This document shows, piece after piece, positions 9,431 through 17,824 of a DNA stretch of 64,000 bases. This DNA comes from Planctomycetota bacterium (GTDB taxonomy: Bacteria > Planctomycetota > GCA-2746535), in the NCBI GenBank assembly GCA_002746535.1, contig NVWA01000008.1, positions 63,935-127,934 of the forward strand. The letters are read 5' to 3'. A program made the translations under genes and the position numbers. The stretch's first letter is position 1. Each line of letters begins with the position of its first letter. The notes beneath the pieces are model-generated. The model was not told the DNA's origin and searched no databases. It was given only the letters and a program-made list of their open reading frames with translations.

Positions 9431-11719
9431 TTATTTGCAAAATTCAAAATAATGGGTTCTTGTTGATGCGCTTGGTTTAATTTTTTTAATGTAACCTTCT
9501 TTCTCTAATGATTTAAGATAGGATGTTGCGGTTCCAGGTGCTATTTGAAGTGCTTTAATGATTTCACCTCTCGTTAAAGTTCCTGCTGTTTTAAATAAAT
9601 CTAATATTTTTTCTTTTCTTCTTAAGGCTGTTTTCCCGTTTTGAATTAATTCATTTATCTGTGAATTGGGAGGCGCTATATTAGTATGTTTGAATTGTGG
9701 ATTCAAATTTTGTGTTATTTCTTTAATGGTAAAATCTTCAGCCTCGTAATGCATTTTTTCAGAATTTAACAATCTCATTTTCTCCATTTCATTTTTTAGT
9801 TGTCTAACGTTTCCTGGCCATTCATATTTTTTTATTAAATCTTGTAATTCATTACTCATTGATGGTGATTGACCGTCAGTTCTGTTTTGACTTAAAAAAT
9901 AATTAGACAAAGGGATGATATCGTCCACTCTTTCTCTTAAAGGTGGAATATGAATATTTAATTGATTCAAACGGTAATATAAATCTTCTCTAAATTGACC
10001 ATTAGAAGTTAAACTTTCTAAATCTTTATTGGTTGCAGCTAATATTTTGCAGTTAATTTTTTTTGTTTCTGTACTTCCAATTGGTCTGATACATTTATTT
10101 TCTAAAACTCTTAATAGAGCAATTTGAACTTGAGGTGTAATTTCTCCAATTTCATCTAAAAAAACAGTTCCATCTTTAGCAGCTTCAAAGACTCCTGGCT
10201 GATATTTATGTGCTCCTGTAAAAGCACCAGCAACATGTCCAAATAATTCTGATTGTAATAATGATTCTGAAATTGATCCGCAATTAATGGGTATGTAAGG
10301 CTTAGTTTTTCTAGGAGAATTTTCATGAATCGATCTAGCAATTACCTCTTTACCTACTCCTGTTTCACCATTTAATAAAATAATACCTTTGTCTTTTGAA
10401 AACTTTGAAATCTTTGTTTTGATTAATTGAATAGCATTTGATATTCCAATGATCACTCCCTTTTCAGTGTTGGAGTCGTTATCATCGATGGTTTCTAAAG
10501 TGTTTGATTTTTTTTTTGATTTTTTTTCTATTGGCGTTAGAAATAGGGTTGTGTCTTTTGTTGATAACTCACAGGAAAGTTCTAGCTCAAAAGCTAAACG
10601 TTCAAATGCTTCATAATGAGTACATGAGTTTTGCAATTTCTTGATGAGATCTAATGCTAGAATGTTTTTGTCTTCTAAAAGGGCTATTCTCGCATAAAAA
10701 AAAACATCCAGAAAATGAGGGTAACCTTTTTTTATTTTATTTAATAATAAACCCTTTGCTGCTTCACAGTTTTTATTTGAAATCTCTGCTCTAATAAGTG
10801 TGAATGATTGGAGATTTCTGTTGCCCATTCCGATAGGATGTTCTTGTGTATACCTTCTTGCCCATTTTAGTCCTTCCTTTTGTTTCCCTAAATATAGATA
10901 GCCTGTTGTGGTCATCCATTTGTCATAGTATTCTAAAGATTGATCGTCAAGGGTATTTTGTAAAAAGTTATTTTTTGCTGGTTGATCCATAAAATTTAAA
11001 TAGATTTCCTCAACGTCAAATTGATTATCAGGACTCTGTAATAATTTTAGTTTATTTGGATTTGATTTTATTTTTTCAAAGAGTTTTTTAGCATAAGAGA
11101 TTTGACAAAGTTGTATGGCGTTGCTTAGGTTTGCAAAATCTTCCTCTGAGTTGATTTCTGAATTTTCCTTTACCTTATTTTTTTTTGTTATTAATTTTTC
11201 TAGATCTTTCAATCTCCCTTGTGTTTGTAATGCACCTTTAGCACCTGTGATAAGTTTTATTTTGTGTGCTTCATTTACGTTTGATATTTTTAATGCATTT
11301 TGAAGATAAGTGATTCGTAAAGTTTTATTTCCTGATACCCCATAGTGATATCCTTTTGTCGCTAAAATGGTCGCAATGATTTCTGGTAATAACTCCTTTT
11401 CATTTATTTCGTCCAATTTATTTAGAATCATTTTTGATTCATCTAGATTTTGACCTTTTGCAGCCATGATTGACCATACAATTAAAAATAACGCATATAA
11501 ATTAATTTCTATCCGTTCGTTTTTTTCAACGACTTGTTGTGCTAATTTTCTACCTTCGCTTTCATTATAGTTTTCATTTTCGGCGTTTAGCATGCTTATG
11601 ACTGATTGGCCGATTAGCGTATTTCTTTCCTTGGAATTGGTCATGATTTTTGACAGTCCAATAAAGGGGTCTTTTCTCCATTGCTCAACAGATTCAGGTA
11701 GAGTGGTGTTTTGTTTCAT
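9431..11719 (-). CDS. Sigma-54-type AAA+ activator with helical-repeat N-terminus and winged-helix C-terminus (copy 1)
   Basis: 762 residues, paralogous along its whole length to the next gene on this strand. The helical, TPR-like N-terminal half is followed by Walker A GETGVGKE (451-458), a canonical GAFTGA loop (498-503), Walker B TVFLDEIGE and EWPGNVRQLKNEM. The C-terminal 65 residues (LTRGEIIKALQIAPGTATSYLKSL) form a predicted winged helix, and ASTRTHYF is shared with the paralog. The canonical GAFTGA implies contact with sigma-54; DNA binding through a winged helix is atypical for this class. It is preceded by a good promoter (11750-11777) and is divergent from the methyltransferase/acyltransferase genes, which it may control (inference). 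Confidence 0.87.
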   Translation of the reverse strand: MKQNTTLPESVEQWRKDPFIGLSKIMTNSKERNTLIGQSVISMLNAENENYNESEGRKLAQQVVEKNERIEINLYALFLIVWSIMAAKGQNLDESKMILNKLDEINEKELLPEIIATILATKGYHYGVSGNKTLRITYLQNALKISNVNEAHKIKLITGAKGALQTQGRLKDLEKLITKKNKVKENSEINSEEDFANLSNAIQLCQISYAKKLFEKIKSNPNKLKLLQSPDNQFDVEEIYLNFMDQPAKNNFLQNTLDDQSLEYYDKWMTTTGYLYLGKQKEGLKWARRYTQEHPIGMGNRNLQSFTLIRAEISNKNCEAAKGLLLNKIKKGYPHFLDVFFYARIALLEDKNILALDLIKKLQNSCTHYEAFERLAFELELSCELSTKDTTLFLTPIEKKSKKKSNTLETIDDNDSNTEKGVIIGISNAIQLIKTKISKFSKDKGIILLNGETGVGKEVIARSIHENSPRKTKPYIPINCGSISESLLQSELFGHVAGAFTGAHKYQPGVFEAAKDGTVFLDEIGEITPQVQIALLRVLENKCIRPIGSTETKKINCKILAATNKDLESLTSNGQFREDLYYRLNQLNIHIPPLRERVDDIIPLSNYFLSQNRTDGQSPSMSNELQDLIKKYEWPGNVRQLKNEMEKMRLLNSEKMHYEAEDFTIKEITQNLNPQFKHTNIAPPNSQINELIQNGKTALRRKEKILDLFKTAGTLTRGEIIKALQIAPGTATSYLKSLEKEGYIKKIKPSASTRTHYFEFCK

Positions 11720-11749
11720 AGTTTTTTGGTCAAATAAATAGCTTTTGGT

Positions 11750-11777
11750 ATTATAGTCGTATTTATTATATACTCAA
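11750..11777 (-). promoter_or_regulatory. Promoter of the AAA+ regulator operon
   Basis: On the minus strand, TTGAGT (-35), a 16-bp spacer and a perfect TATAAT (-10) lie about 30 bases before the ATG at 11719. This is a sigma-70-type match by eye. Confidence 0.55.
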
Positions 11778-11946
11778 TATGAATTGAATATGAGTTCAAA
11801 ATGAAATCAAATATTTATCTTTGTTAAGATTTTTTTGTATGACGATTTCTTAAGTCTTTGGAATGAATGGGTTTAGCAAAATTCTCATGGTTGGCATAAA
11901 AGTTTCTATAGTAATCATATAAAATAACTTAATGAAAGGTAATCCA

Positions 11947-12684
11947 ATGCTTAAATCAATCTCTTTTCCAATGAAACAAAGATCAGCTTTATCACAAACA
12001 ATTGCATCTTTATTTCGAGTATTGCCACGTAAATTAGAAAGTCACCCTGATCACGTGGGAGTTGAAGCAGAAGAATATAATCGAATGGTAAAAGTTCATT
12101 ATTGGTTATTGAATAGACCATTTATTCAAATGGTTTCTAAATTAGAAATTTGCAATAAAAAAGTATTGGATATTGGTACTGGACCAGGTTGGAATTCTAT
12201 TGGAATAGCAAAGAGACATCCTGATTATAAAATTACCGCGATTGATTTATCACCTGACATGATAGCGATTGCAAAAAAGAATGCTGAAGATGAAGGAGTT
12301 GCTGATCAAATTAGTTTTATTGTAGGCGATGCTACGAAATTACCTTTTGAAGATAATGAATTTGGCTTGGTGATATCTCATTTTATGTTGCATCACATTG
12401 ATCATCCTGAAGATATGTTGGTTGAGGCAAATCGTGTTAAACACCAAGAAGGCCAAGTATTCATTAAAGATTTATTGAGACAGCCAAACTGGAAGAAAGG
12501 TTTTCTTCTTTGGTTCTCAAAATATTTTTTACGTTACAACGAAGAGCAATTGAGAGAGTATGATGAGTCAATGGGTGCTGGCTTGGTGATGAATGAAGTT
12601 CCTGGAAAATTAAAAAAAGCAAATATCGAAGGTGGTCGAGTTAAAAACTTTCGTGGACTTGACTTTATTTTACATTTAAAATAA
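11947..12684 (+). CDS. Class I SAM-dependent methyltransferase (UbiE-like)
   Basis: About 245 residues with a Rossmann methyltransferase core. Motif I is VLDIGTGPGWNSIG, the acidic ribose-binding loop is ITAIDLSPDM, the motif-II-like stretch is IVGDATKLPFEDNEF and the post-motif is FMLHHIDHPEDML. The C-terminal third (LLWFSKYFLRYNEEQL) probably caps the substrate site. The ATG at 11947 is preferred over that at 11932 because AAAGG sits 7-8 bases upstream. Only 14 bases separate it from the FeeM-like acyltransferase, so the two probably form one unit and could act on the same small lipid (inference). The substrate cannot be read from sequence. Confidence 0.8.
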   Translation: MLKSISFPMKQRSALSQTIASLFRVLPRKLESHPDHVGVEAEEYNRMVKVHYWLLNRPFIQMVSKLEICNKKVLDIGTGPGWNSIGIAKRHPDYKITAIDLSPDMIAIAKKNAEDEGVADQISFIVGDATKLPFEDNEFGLVISHFMLHHIDHPEDMLVEANRVKHQEGQVFIKDLLRQPNWKKGFLLWFSKYFLRYNEEQLREYDESMGAGLVMNEVPGKLKKANIEGGRVKNFRGLDFILHLK

Positions 12685-12698
12685 TCGAGGTAGAGAAA

Positions 12699-13604
12699 AT
12701 GAGATCTGAAACTAGACTATCGCAAGTATTAAAAAAATTCGATTATTCAGATAAAAGAAAAAATAGTGATCAATTAGAATTTGGTGAAAACAATGAGTTT
12801 ACAGTTGAAATAGCGAATGATATTGAAACTAGAATTCAAGCTTACAGATTATTATATAAGACGTATGTTGAAAAAGAGTTTGCAAAACCACATTCATCAA
12901 AAATGTGGTATTCAATTTTTGATGCTCATCCAGACACCGCAACCATTGTAGTAAAAGAAGGTGATAAAGTTCGTGGTGCATTGACAATTGTCATAGATTC
13001 TTCAATGGGTTTACCTGCAGATAGTCTTTATCTTGAAGAATTGAACTTAATGCGAATTAAGGGCGACTTAGTGTCTGAAATTATTTCTCTTGGAATTGAT
13101 AGTGATGCAAGGGGTGGAACTGAAATATTAGAAAAGTTATTTAATTTTTCTTATTTATATGCTAAAGGAATATTTGGTGCATCAAAATTTATTATTACTG
13201 TAAATCCAAGACATGCTGTATTCTATGAAAAAAAATTATTGTTTCAAAGAGTAGGCTTTGTCAAAGATTATGATCGAGTTGGTGGTATGCCTGCAATATG
13301 TTTGGAATTAGATTTAATTATGTTAACTACCTTACTGGAAACTCCTGATCGAATAAGTGAGTTGAAGAGAACGATTTATTCTAATTTTATTAACGTAAAA
13401 GAATCGAAAAAAGTTCTTCATGCAATAGGAAGTTGTATTGTAAAAATGAAACATACTGAATTGCAATATTTCTTTGTCAATCAACGAAGCCTTTTTAAGC
13501 TATCACCAAAGTGGATGTTGGATGCATTGAAAAGTTATTATTGTCATTTAAATTTTGATCAATTGTTTGTTGATGATCAATTGGAAATAATGGCTATTTG
13601 CTAA
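12699..13604 (+). CDS. GNAT-fold acyltransferase resembling N-acyl amino acid synthase FeeM
   Basis: 301 residues. The middle (about 45-210) has the FeeM/exosortase-associated acyltransferase pattern: an early IQAYRLLYKTYV segment, an acidic strand before LSLGIDSDARG, and the hallmark TVNPRHAVFYEKKLLFQRVG close to the end of the domain. FeeM enzymes take acyl groups from acyl-ACP and attach them to amino acids. The last 90 residues are helical and specific to this protein. GAGG precedes the ATG (12699) by about 8 bases. Co-transcription with the methyltransferase suggests a small modified N-acyl amino acid product, possibly a signal or a lipid; this is inference. Confidence 0.65.
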   Translation: MRSETRLSQVLKKFDYSDKRKNSDQLEFGENNEFTVEIANDIETRIQAYRLLYKTYVEKEFAKPHSSKMWYSIFDAHPDTATIVVKEGDKVRGALTIVIDSSMGLPADSLYLEELNLMRIKGDLVSEIISLGIDSDARGGTEILEKLFNFSYLYAKGIFGASKFIITVNPRHAVFYEKKLLFQRVGFVKDYDRVGGMPAICLELDLIMLTTLLETPDRISELKRTIYSNFINVKESKKVLHAIGSCIVKMKHTELQYFFVNQRSLFKLSPKWMLDALKSYYCHLNFDQLFVDDQLEIMAIC

Positions 13605-13763
13605 AATACAAGGAATCTTTCTGTATAAAAAAATTAAGAGTTCTTAAGCGGTCTTTATTTTAAATTTAATTTCTGATAATTGGAATAAATTATTTCGTAA
13701 TCTATTTACGCCTCGTAAAAGTATAGTCTTATAAATAAGAAATATTTTGCCTTAACTTGTTCC

Positions 13764-13791
13764 TTGTTATGTGTTTATATTGGGTTATGAT
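13764..13791 (+). promoter_or_regulatory. Promoter candidate for the transglutaminase gene
   Basis: TTGTTA and TATGAT are separated by 16 bp, with the -10 ending 28 bases before the ATG at 13820. Confidence 0.4.
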
Positions 13792-13819
13792 TTTTTCAAA
13801 TTGTTGAGGAGATTGTAAT

Positions 13820-14740
13820 ATGTATAAAGATACATTAGGCTTTAGGCAAGGGGAAGTGTACGAAGATTCTAGAATCAAATTAGGTGTTAATTTATGGTTG
13901 GAGAGAGTCTTTGGTTGGTATGGTGAAGAAAATCCTCCAGCAGACATTCAAATTATTGAAGGTCAATTGGCATTGACAAGTGAATCTGCTGATTATATAT
14001 ACTCTGACTTTACACCTTTAGAATTAAAATATGTAAAAGGCACTCGACCTTTTTTGGAAGAAGTTTTAAGTCAGATAATTAATGATGACATGAGCGATCA
14101 TGAAAAGTTTTTAGCGATTATGCGTAGGTGTCGTGATAACCGTGACTATAAATCTGATAGTGTCGTGTTTGATGGTGGTAGTGAAGAAGAGTTAATAAAA
14201 CGCGGTGCAATTATGTGTAATGAGATATCTAGAGTGTTTACAGCCTTGAGTCAAATGGCTGGTTTTCCTGCTAGGGTGATAGGTGTACATATTTCCGGCC
14301 ATATGATGAGTGAGATTTATATCAACGGTAAATGGGCATTTGTAGACAGCATGAAGGGGATGTACTGTTTTTTAGATAATGGTGACAGAGCTTCTTTCTG
14401 GGATTTAATGCAAGATCCTGGAATTGTCGATCGTCAAGAGGCTTCTGTTTGGGAAGATTGCCGTCCGATTGGTGGAATGGGAACAATCGATCAAAAGAAA
14501 GCTCAGATGCAAGCTCGACTGCGTGATTGTTATTTATATCCTAAGGAAGCGAGTTGTATTGGCAATTACTATTGTTGGGAGAGCGACAAGTTCAATTATA
14601 AATGGACGATTGCTGCCGCTGATAATGATCGTTTAGAACAAGCAAGAATTGCTGAAGCAAGGAACCGAATTGATTTAGGTTATCCGCCACATTATAGTGT
14701 TCCGATTAGTTGGTCTGAGGATAGGCCTCGGATGAAGTAA
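13820..14740 (+). CDS. Transglutaminase-like cysteine protein
   Basis: 306 residues without a signal peptide. The papain-like transglutaminase triad is visible: Cys133 in AIMCNEISR, His161 in SGHMMSE and Asp176 in AFVDSMKG, with FTALSQMAGFPARVIG between Cys and His as in the family. The chemistry is either amide hydrolysis or isopeptide formation; bacterial members of this shape are mostly uncharacterised. Strong Shine-Dalgarno GAGGAG 8 bases before ATG. Stands alone between a 215-base gap and a perfect palindrome. Confidence 0.75.
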   Translation: MYKDTLGFRQGEVYEDSRIKLGVNLWLERVFGWYGEENPPADIQIIEGQLALTSESADYIYSDFTPLELKYVKGTRPFLEEVLSQIINDDMSDHEKFLAIMRRCRDNRDYKSDSVVFDGGSEEELIKRGAIMCNEISRVFTALSQMAGFPARVIGVHISGHMMSEIYINGKWAFVDSMKGMYCFLDNGDRASFWDLMQDPGIVDRQEASVWEDCRPIGGMGTIDQKKAQMQARLRDCYLYPKEASCIGNYYCWESDKFNYKWTIAAADNDRLEQARIAEARNRIDLGYPPHYSVPISWSEDRPRMK

Positions 14741-14770
14741 TTTTTAATTATCGTTGAGGCAATGTAGTTG

Positions 14771-14794
14771 AGAGACAATGCATGCATTGTCTCT
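14771..14794. repeat. Perfect 24-bp palindrome between convergent genes
   Basis: AGAGACAATGCA is followed immediately by its exact reverse complement. It lies 30 bases after the transglutaminase stop and 13 bases before the end of topA. In RNA from either strand it would fold into a 10-11 bp stem, so a bidirectional terminator is plausible, but neither side has a U-run. It could also be a protein-binding site or a small dispersed repeat. Confidence 0.6.
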
Positions 14795-14807
14795 ACGAAA
14801 GTAATTA

Positions 14808-17177
14808 TTATTCGGAGGTTGATTCTTCGGTAGTTGCCGTTGTCGCGACTTCTTCTTTATTATCTTCTGAGTCCTCGTCTTTTTCTTCTGGTTTTGGAAG
14901 TGGCTTAGTGTTTCTGCAAGCAGGAAATGCTGAGCAGCTTATAAAAGGTCCTCTTCTTCCCATCCTAAGTACCATTTCTGCGCCACATTTTTCACAATCT
15001 TGACCAGATAAATCGATTTGAATGACTTCACCATTTTTATCGAGTGGCAATGTTGTTTTGCAATCGGGGTAACTGCTACAGCCAGCAAATTTACCTCTTC
15101 GGCTTATTTTTAATATCATTGGCGCATCACATTTTTGACAATTTACGCCTAGTTCTTTACCTATATCTTGTTCATCGGGATTTAAGCTTTTTGTGTTTTT
15201 ACATTTTGGATAGCCGCTACAACCAAGGAATTTCCCTTTTTTACTCCATCGAATTACCATAGGTTCTTGGCATAATTCACAGACTTCATCGCCTTCTTGT
15301 TTATTTTTTTCTGAAGGCATATCTTCTGTGGCTTTCTCAAGGTCTTTTTCAAAATCTTTGTAGAAATCACCAATGACTGTTGGCCATTCATATTCTCCTT
15401 CAGCGATTTTATCTAAATTGCTTTCCATTTCAGCAGTGAAGCTTAACCCTAGAATACTTGGGAAAAACTCAACTAGTTTGTGGTTAACCAACATGCCAAG
15501 TTCTGATGCATGAAATTTACGAGTTTCAAGAGTTACATAACCTCTATCTTGAATTGTTGAAAGAATTGTAGCATAGGTAGCTGGTCTTCCAATTTCTTCT
15601 TTTTCAAGGAGACGTACTAAAGATGCTTCTGTGTATCTTGGTGGAGGCTGTGTGAAATGCTGTGTTGGTAGTAGTTCGTTTAAAATAAGTTGATCGTCAA
15701 CATCAAACTCTGGAAGTAATTGATTTTTATCTTTTTTATCTTTGTCATCGCTTGGACTGTAGATTTTCAAATAACCATCAAATAATACAATTCTACCCTG
15801 AGCCTTAAAGATACCTTTGCTGGCAGTAATCTCAGCATTTGTTATTGCGACTTTTGAAGGAGCCATTTGAGAGGCAATAAATCTTCGCCAAATTAAATTA
15901 TATAACTTGAATTGATCTGGTGTTACTTGATCCTTAATGGCATCCGGAGTTATTAAACAATTTGTTGGTCTAATAGCTTCGTGAGCTTCTTGAGCATTTT
16001 TCTTGCTTTTAAAAACATTTGGAGTTTCTGGATAATATTTATCGGATAAATTTTTGACAATATATTCTTTGGCTGAATCTTTTGCTTCATCAGATAAATT
16101 AAAGGAATCTGTTCGCATGTAGGTAATTAAAGAAACACTACCTTCATTTTTTAGATCAACACCCTCATATAATTGCTGTGCAATTCTCATGGTGTTCTTT
16201 GCCGAATATCTTAATTGTGTGGAAGCTGCTTGTTGTAGCGTACTTGTAATAAATGGAGGAGATGGTCGGTTGGTTTGTCCTTTTTTCTCAATGTTGGTCA
16301 CGAGGTAAGGTTGATTTTCCAGCTGGCCAACGATTCCATTAACAGTTTCTTCATCATGTGCTTCAAAATCTTTATTGTCCCATGTGATCATCTGGGCTTC
16401 AAAATTTTCTGACTCTTGTGTTAGAGATACGTTGATAGCAATTTTCCAGTATTCTTCTTTTATGAATTTGTTGATTTCATCTTCTCTTTCACAAACTACT
16501 CTTACCGCTACCGATTGTACTCGCCCTCCAGAAAGCCCTTTTGCAACTTTCTTCCATAATAGTGGACTTAATTTGTATCCCACAATTCTGTCTAAAATTC
16601 TTCTGGCCTGTTGTGCGTTAACAAGGTTATCATTTAATTTGTGGGCATTGGCAAACCCTTCTGCAATTCCTTTTTTGGTGATCTCAGTAAAAGTTACTCT
16701 AAAGGTATCTTCGGGGGCAAATTTTAAAGTTTCCTTTAAATGAAATGCAATGGCTTCCCCTTCACGGTCAGGGTCAGGAGCTAGATATAATTTATCACAT
16801 TTTTTTGCCTCTTGCTTTAAAGCTTTTATAACTTTTGATTTATCTCTGAGGGTAACATATTTTGGTTTGAAATTATCTTCAAGATCAACGCCTAGTTCTT
16901 TACCTGGTAAATCGCGTACATGTCCAAAGGATGCTTTAACAATAAAATCTTTACCTAAGAACTTGCTTATTGTTTTTATTTTCCCTGGAGACTCAACGAT
17001 AACGAGAGATTTCCCTGTTGGCTTTTTAGCTCTAGGTTTTTTTGCGGCTGTCTTTTTTGTAGTGGTCTTTTTTGTAGTGGACTTTTTGGCCACTGCTTTT
17101 TTTGTAACCTTTTTCTTTGGTTTTTTTTCAGCTTCAGCTTCAGTTGACTTGGAATCATTTTTTGTTTCTTCAGACAT
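14808..17177 (-). CDS. topA: DNA topoisomerase I (type IA)
   Basis: Relaxes negatively supercoiled DNA by single-strand passage. 789 residues. A Lys/Thr-rich, histone-H1-like leader (about 20-55) precedes the Toprim domain (SLVIVESPGKIKTI, PDPDREGEAIAFH). The active-site Tyr is Y353 in ITYMRTDSF. There are three C-terminal zinc ribbons (CELC...CSGYPKC, CQKC...CSSYPDC, CEKC...CSAFPAC) and an acidic tail. The basic leader is an unusual extension that may add DNA affinity. The gene follows the amidase gene by 5 bases on the same strand. Confidence 0.97.
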   Translation of the reverse strand: MSEETKNDSKSTEAEAEKKPKKKVTKKAVAKKSTTKKTTTKKTAAKKPRAKKPTGKSLVIVESPGKIKTISKFLGKDFIVKASFGHVRDLPGKELGVDLEDNFKPKYVTLRDKSKVIKALKQEAKKCDKLYLAPDPDREGEAIAFHLKETLKFAPEDTFRVTFTEITKKGIAEGFANAHKLNDNLVNAQQARRILDRIVGYKLSPLLWKKVAKGLSGGRVQSVAVRVVCEREDEINKFIKEEYWKIAINVSLTQESENFEAQMITWDNKDFEAHDEETVNGIVGQLENQPYLVTNIEKKGQTNRPSPPFITSTLQQAASTQLRYSAKNTMRIAQQLYEGVDLKNEGSVSLITYMRTDSFNLSDEAKDSAKEYIVKNLSDKYYPETPNVFKSKKNAQEAHEAIRPTNCLITPDAIKDQVTPDQFKLYNLIWRRFIASQMAPSKVAITNAEITASKGIFKAQGRIVLFDGYLKIYSPSDDKDKKDKNQLLPEFDVDDQLILNELLPTQHFTQPPPRYTEASLVRLLEKEEIGRPATYATILSTIQDRGYVTLETRKFHASELGMLVNHKLVEFFPSILGLSFTAEMESNLDKIAEGEYEWPTVIGDFYKDFEKDLEKATEDMPSEKNKQEGDEVCELCQEPMVIRWSKKGKFLGCSGYPKCKNTKSLNPDEQDIGKELGVNCQKCDAPMILKISRRGKFAGCSSYPDCKTTLPLDKNGEVIQIDLSGQDCEKCGAEMVLRMGRRGPFISCSAFPACRNTKPLPKPEEKDEDSEDNKEEVATTATTEESTSE

Positions 17178-17182
17178 GCTTT

Positions 17183-17752
17183 TTATTGCTCCAGCTTATA
17201 TTTAAGTATTTTGTTTGTTAATCGATCTAATATTTCTTTTTTAGGGAAATTCTTCCCTGGACATTCTGTGGCTTTTGTATCGCTGTGGAAAAGGATATTT
17301 TTAATAGGTATTTCATAAAGCTCTTGGAGTTCACGAACTAATTTAATTAATGAATTCTTTTGCTTTATCGTTGGGTTGCTTTTATTGAAGTTTCCAATTA
17401 GGCATAGCCCTAAGGCGTTTTTATTATAGAAATTGTCGACAGTTAAGGCGTGTGCCCCATCTTTTGCTTGTTTATACCGTGCTGTCATTTCGGTTTTTCC
17501 ATCTTCTGTGTTAATTCCATTTCCAATAATAAAGTGATATCCAATGCCATCCCAATGTTTGACTTCTTTATGATATCGATCAATGCTATTTAAAGTATCT
17601 TTGCCACGACCACTATGATGTATAACAATATAAGACCACCTATCTTTGAATTGGTAGTCATCTGCTATTTCTGGACCATTTAAACACTGCGAAAGTATCA
17701 AGAACGGCAGGAAAATTAACATCGCAAATAATAATTTAAACAAATATTTCAT
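17183..17752 (-). CDS. N-acetylmuramoyl-L-alanine amidase (PGRP/Amidase_2 family)
   Basis: Cleaves the lactyl-peptide bond of peptidoglycan; exported. The first 22 residues form a signal peptide (LLFAMLIFLPFLILSQ). The zinc-site residues of the family are visible: His in IVIHHSGRG, His in DGAHALTV and the HSDTKATECPG region, where Cys replaces the third ligand as in many PGRP amidases. 189 residues, a single domain with no cell-wall-binding module. It sits 5 bases before topA and 72 bases after gpsA, so it may be used for recycling or remodelling. Confidence 0.85.
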   Translation of the reverse strand: MKYLFKLLFAMLIFLPFLILSQCLNGPEIADDYQFKDRWSYIVIHHSGRGKDTLNSIDRYHKEVKHWDGIGYHFIIGNGINTEDGKTEMTARYKQAKDGAHALTVDNFYNKNALGLCLIGNFNKSNPTIKQKNSLIKLVRELQELYEIPIKNILFHSDTKATECPGKNFPKKEILDRLTNKILKYKLEQ

Positions 17753-17824
17753 GGTTTATCGATTTTATAGGGAGACTTCAAGTCGCCAGTGGATCATATT
17801 ATCAAATAGAAAACATATTTTACC

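Noticed and set aside
7105-11719. Phage-shock or nitrogen-type response regulators
   Set aside because: There is no receiver domain, no Fis helix and no neighbouring histidine kinase or psp genes.
11891-11908. Sigma-54 -24/-12 promoter before the methyltransferase gene
   Set aside because: GG is present but the -12 element has TC instead of GC; too weak to list as a feature, kept only as a remark in a finding.
13634-13647. TTAAGA-GT-TCTTAA hairpin after the FeeM-like gene as terminator
   Set aside because: The loop would be only two bases and the following T-stretch is interrupted.
16750-17205. 151-codon frame opposite the N-terminus of topA
   Set aside because: It mirrors the Lys/Thr-rich leader and Toprim region; topA is certain on the other strand.
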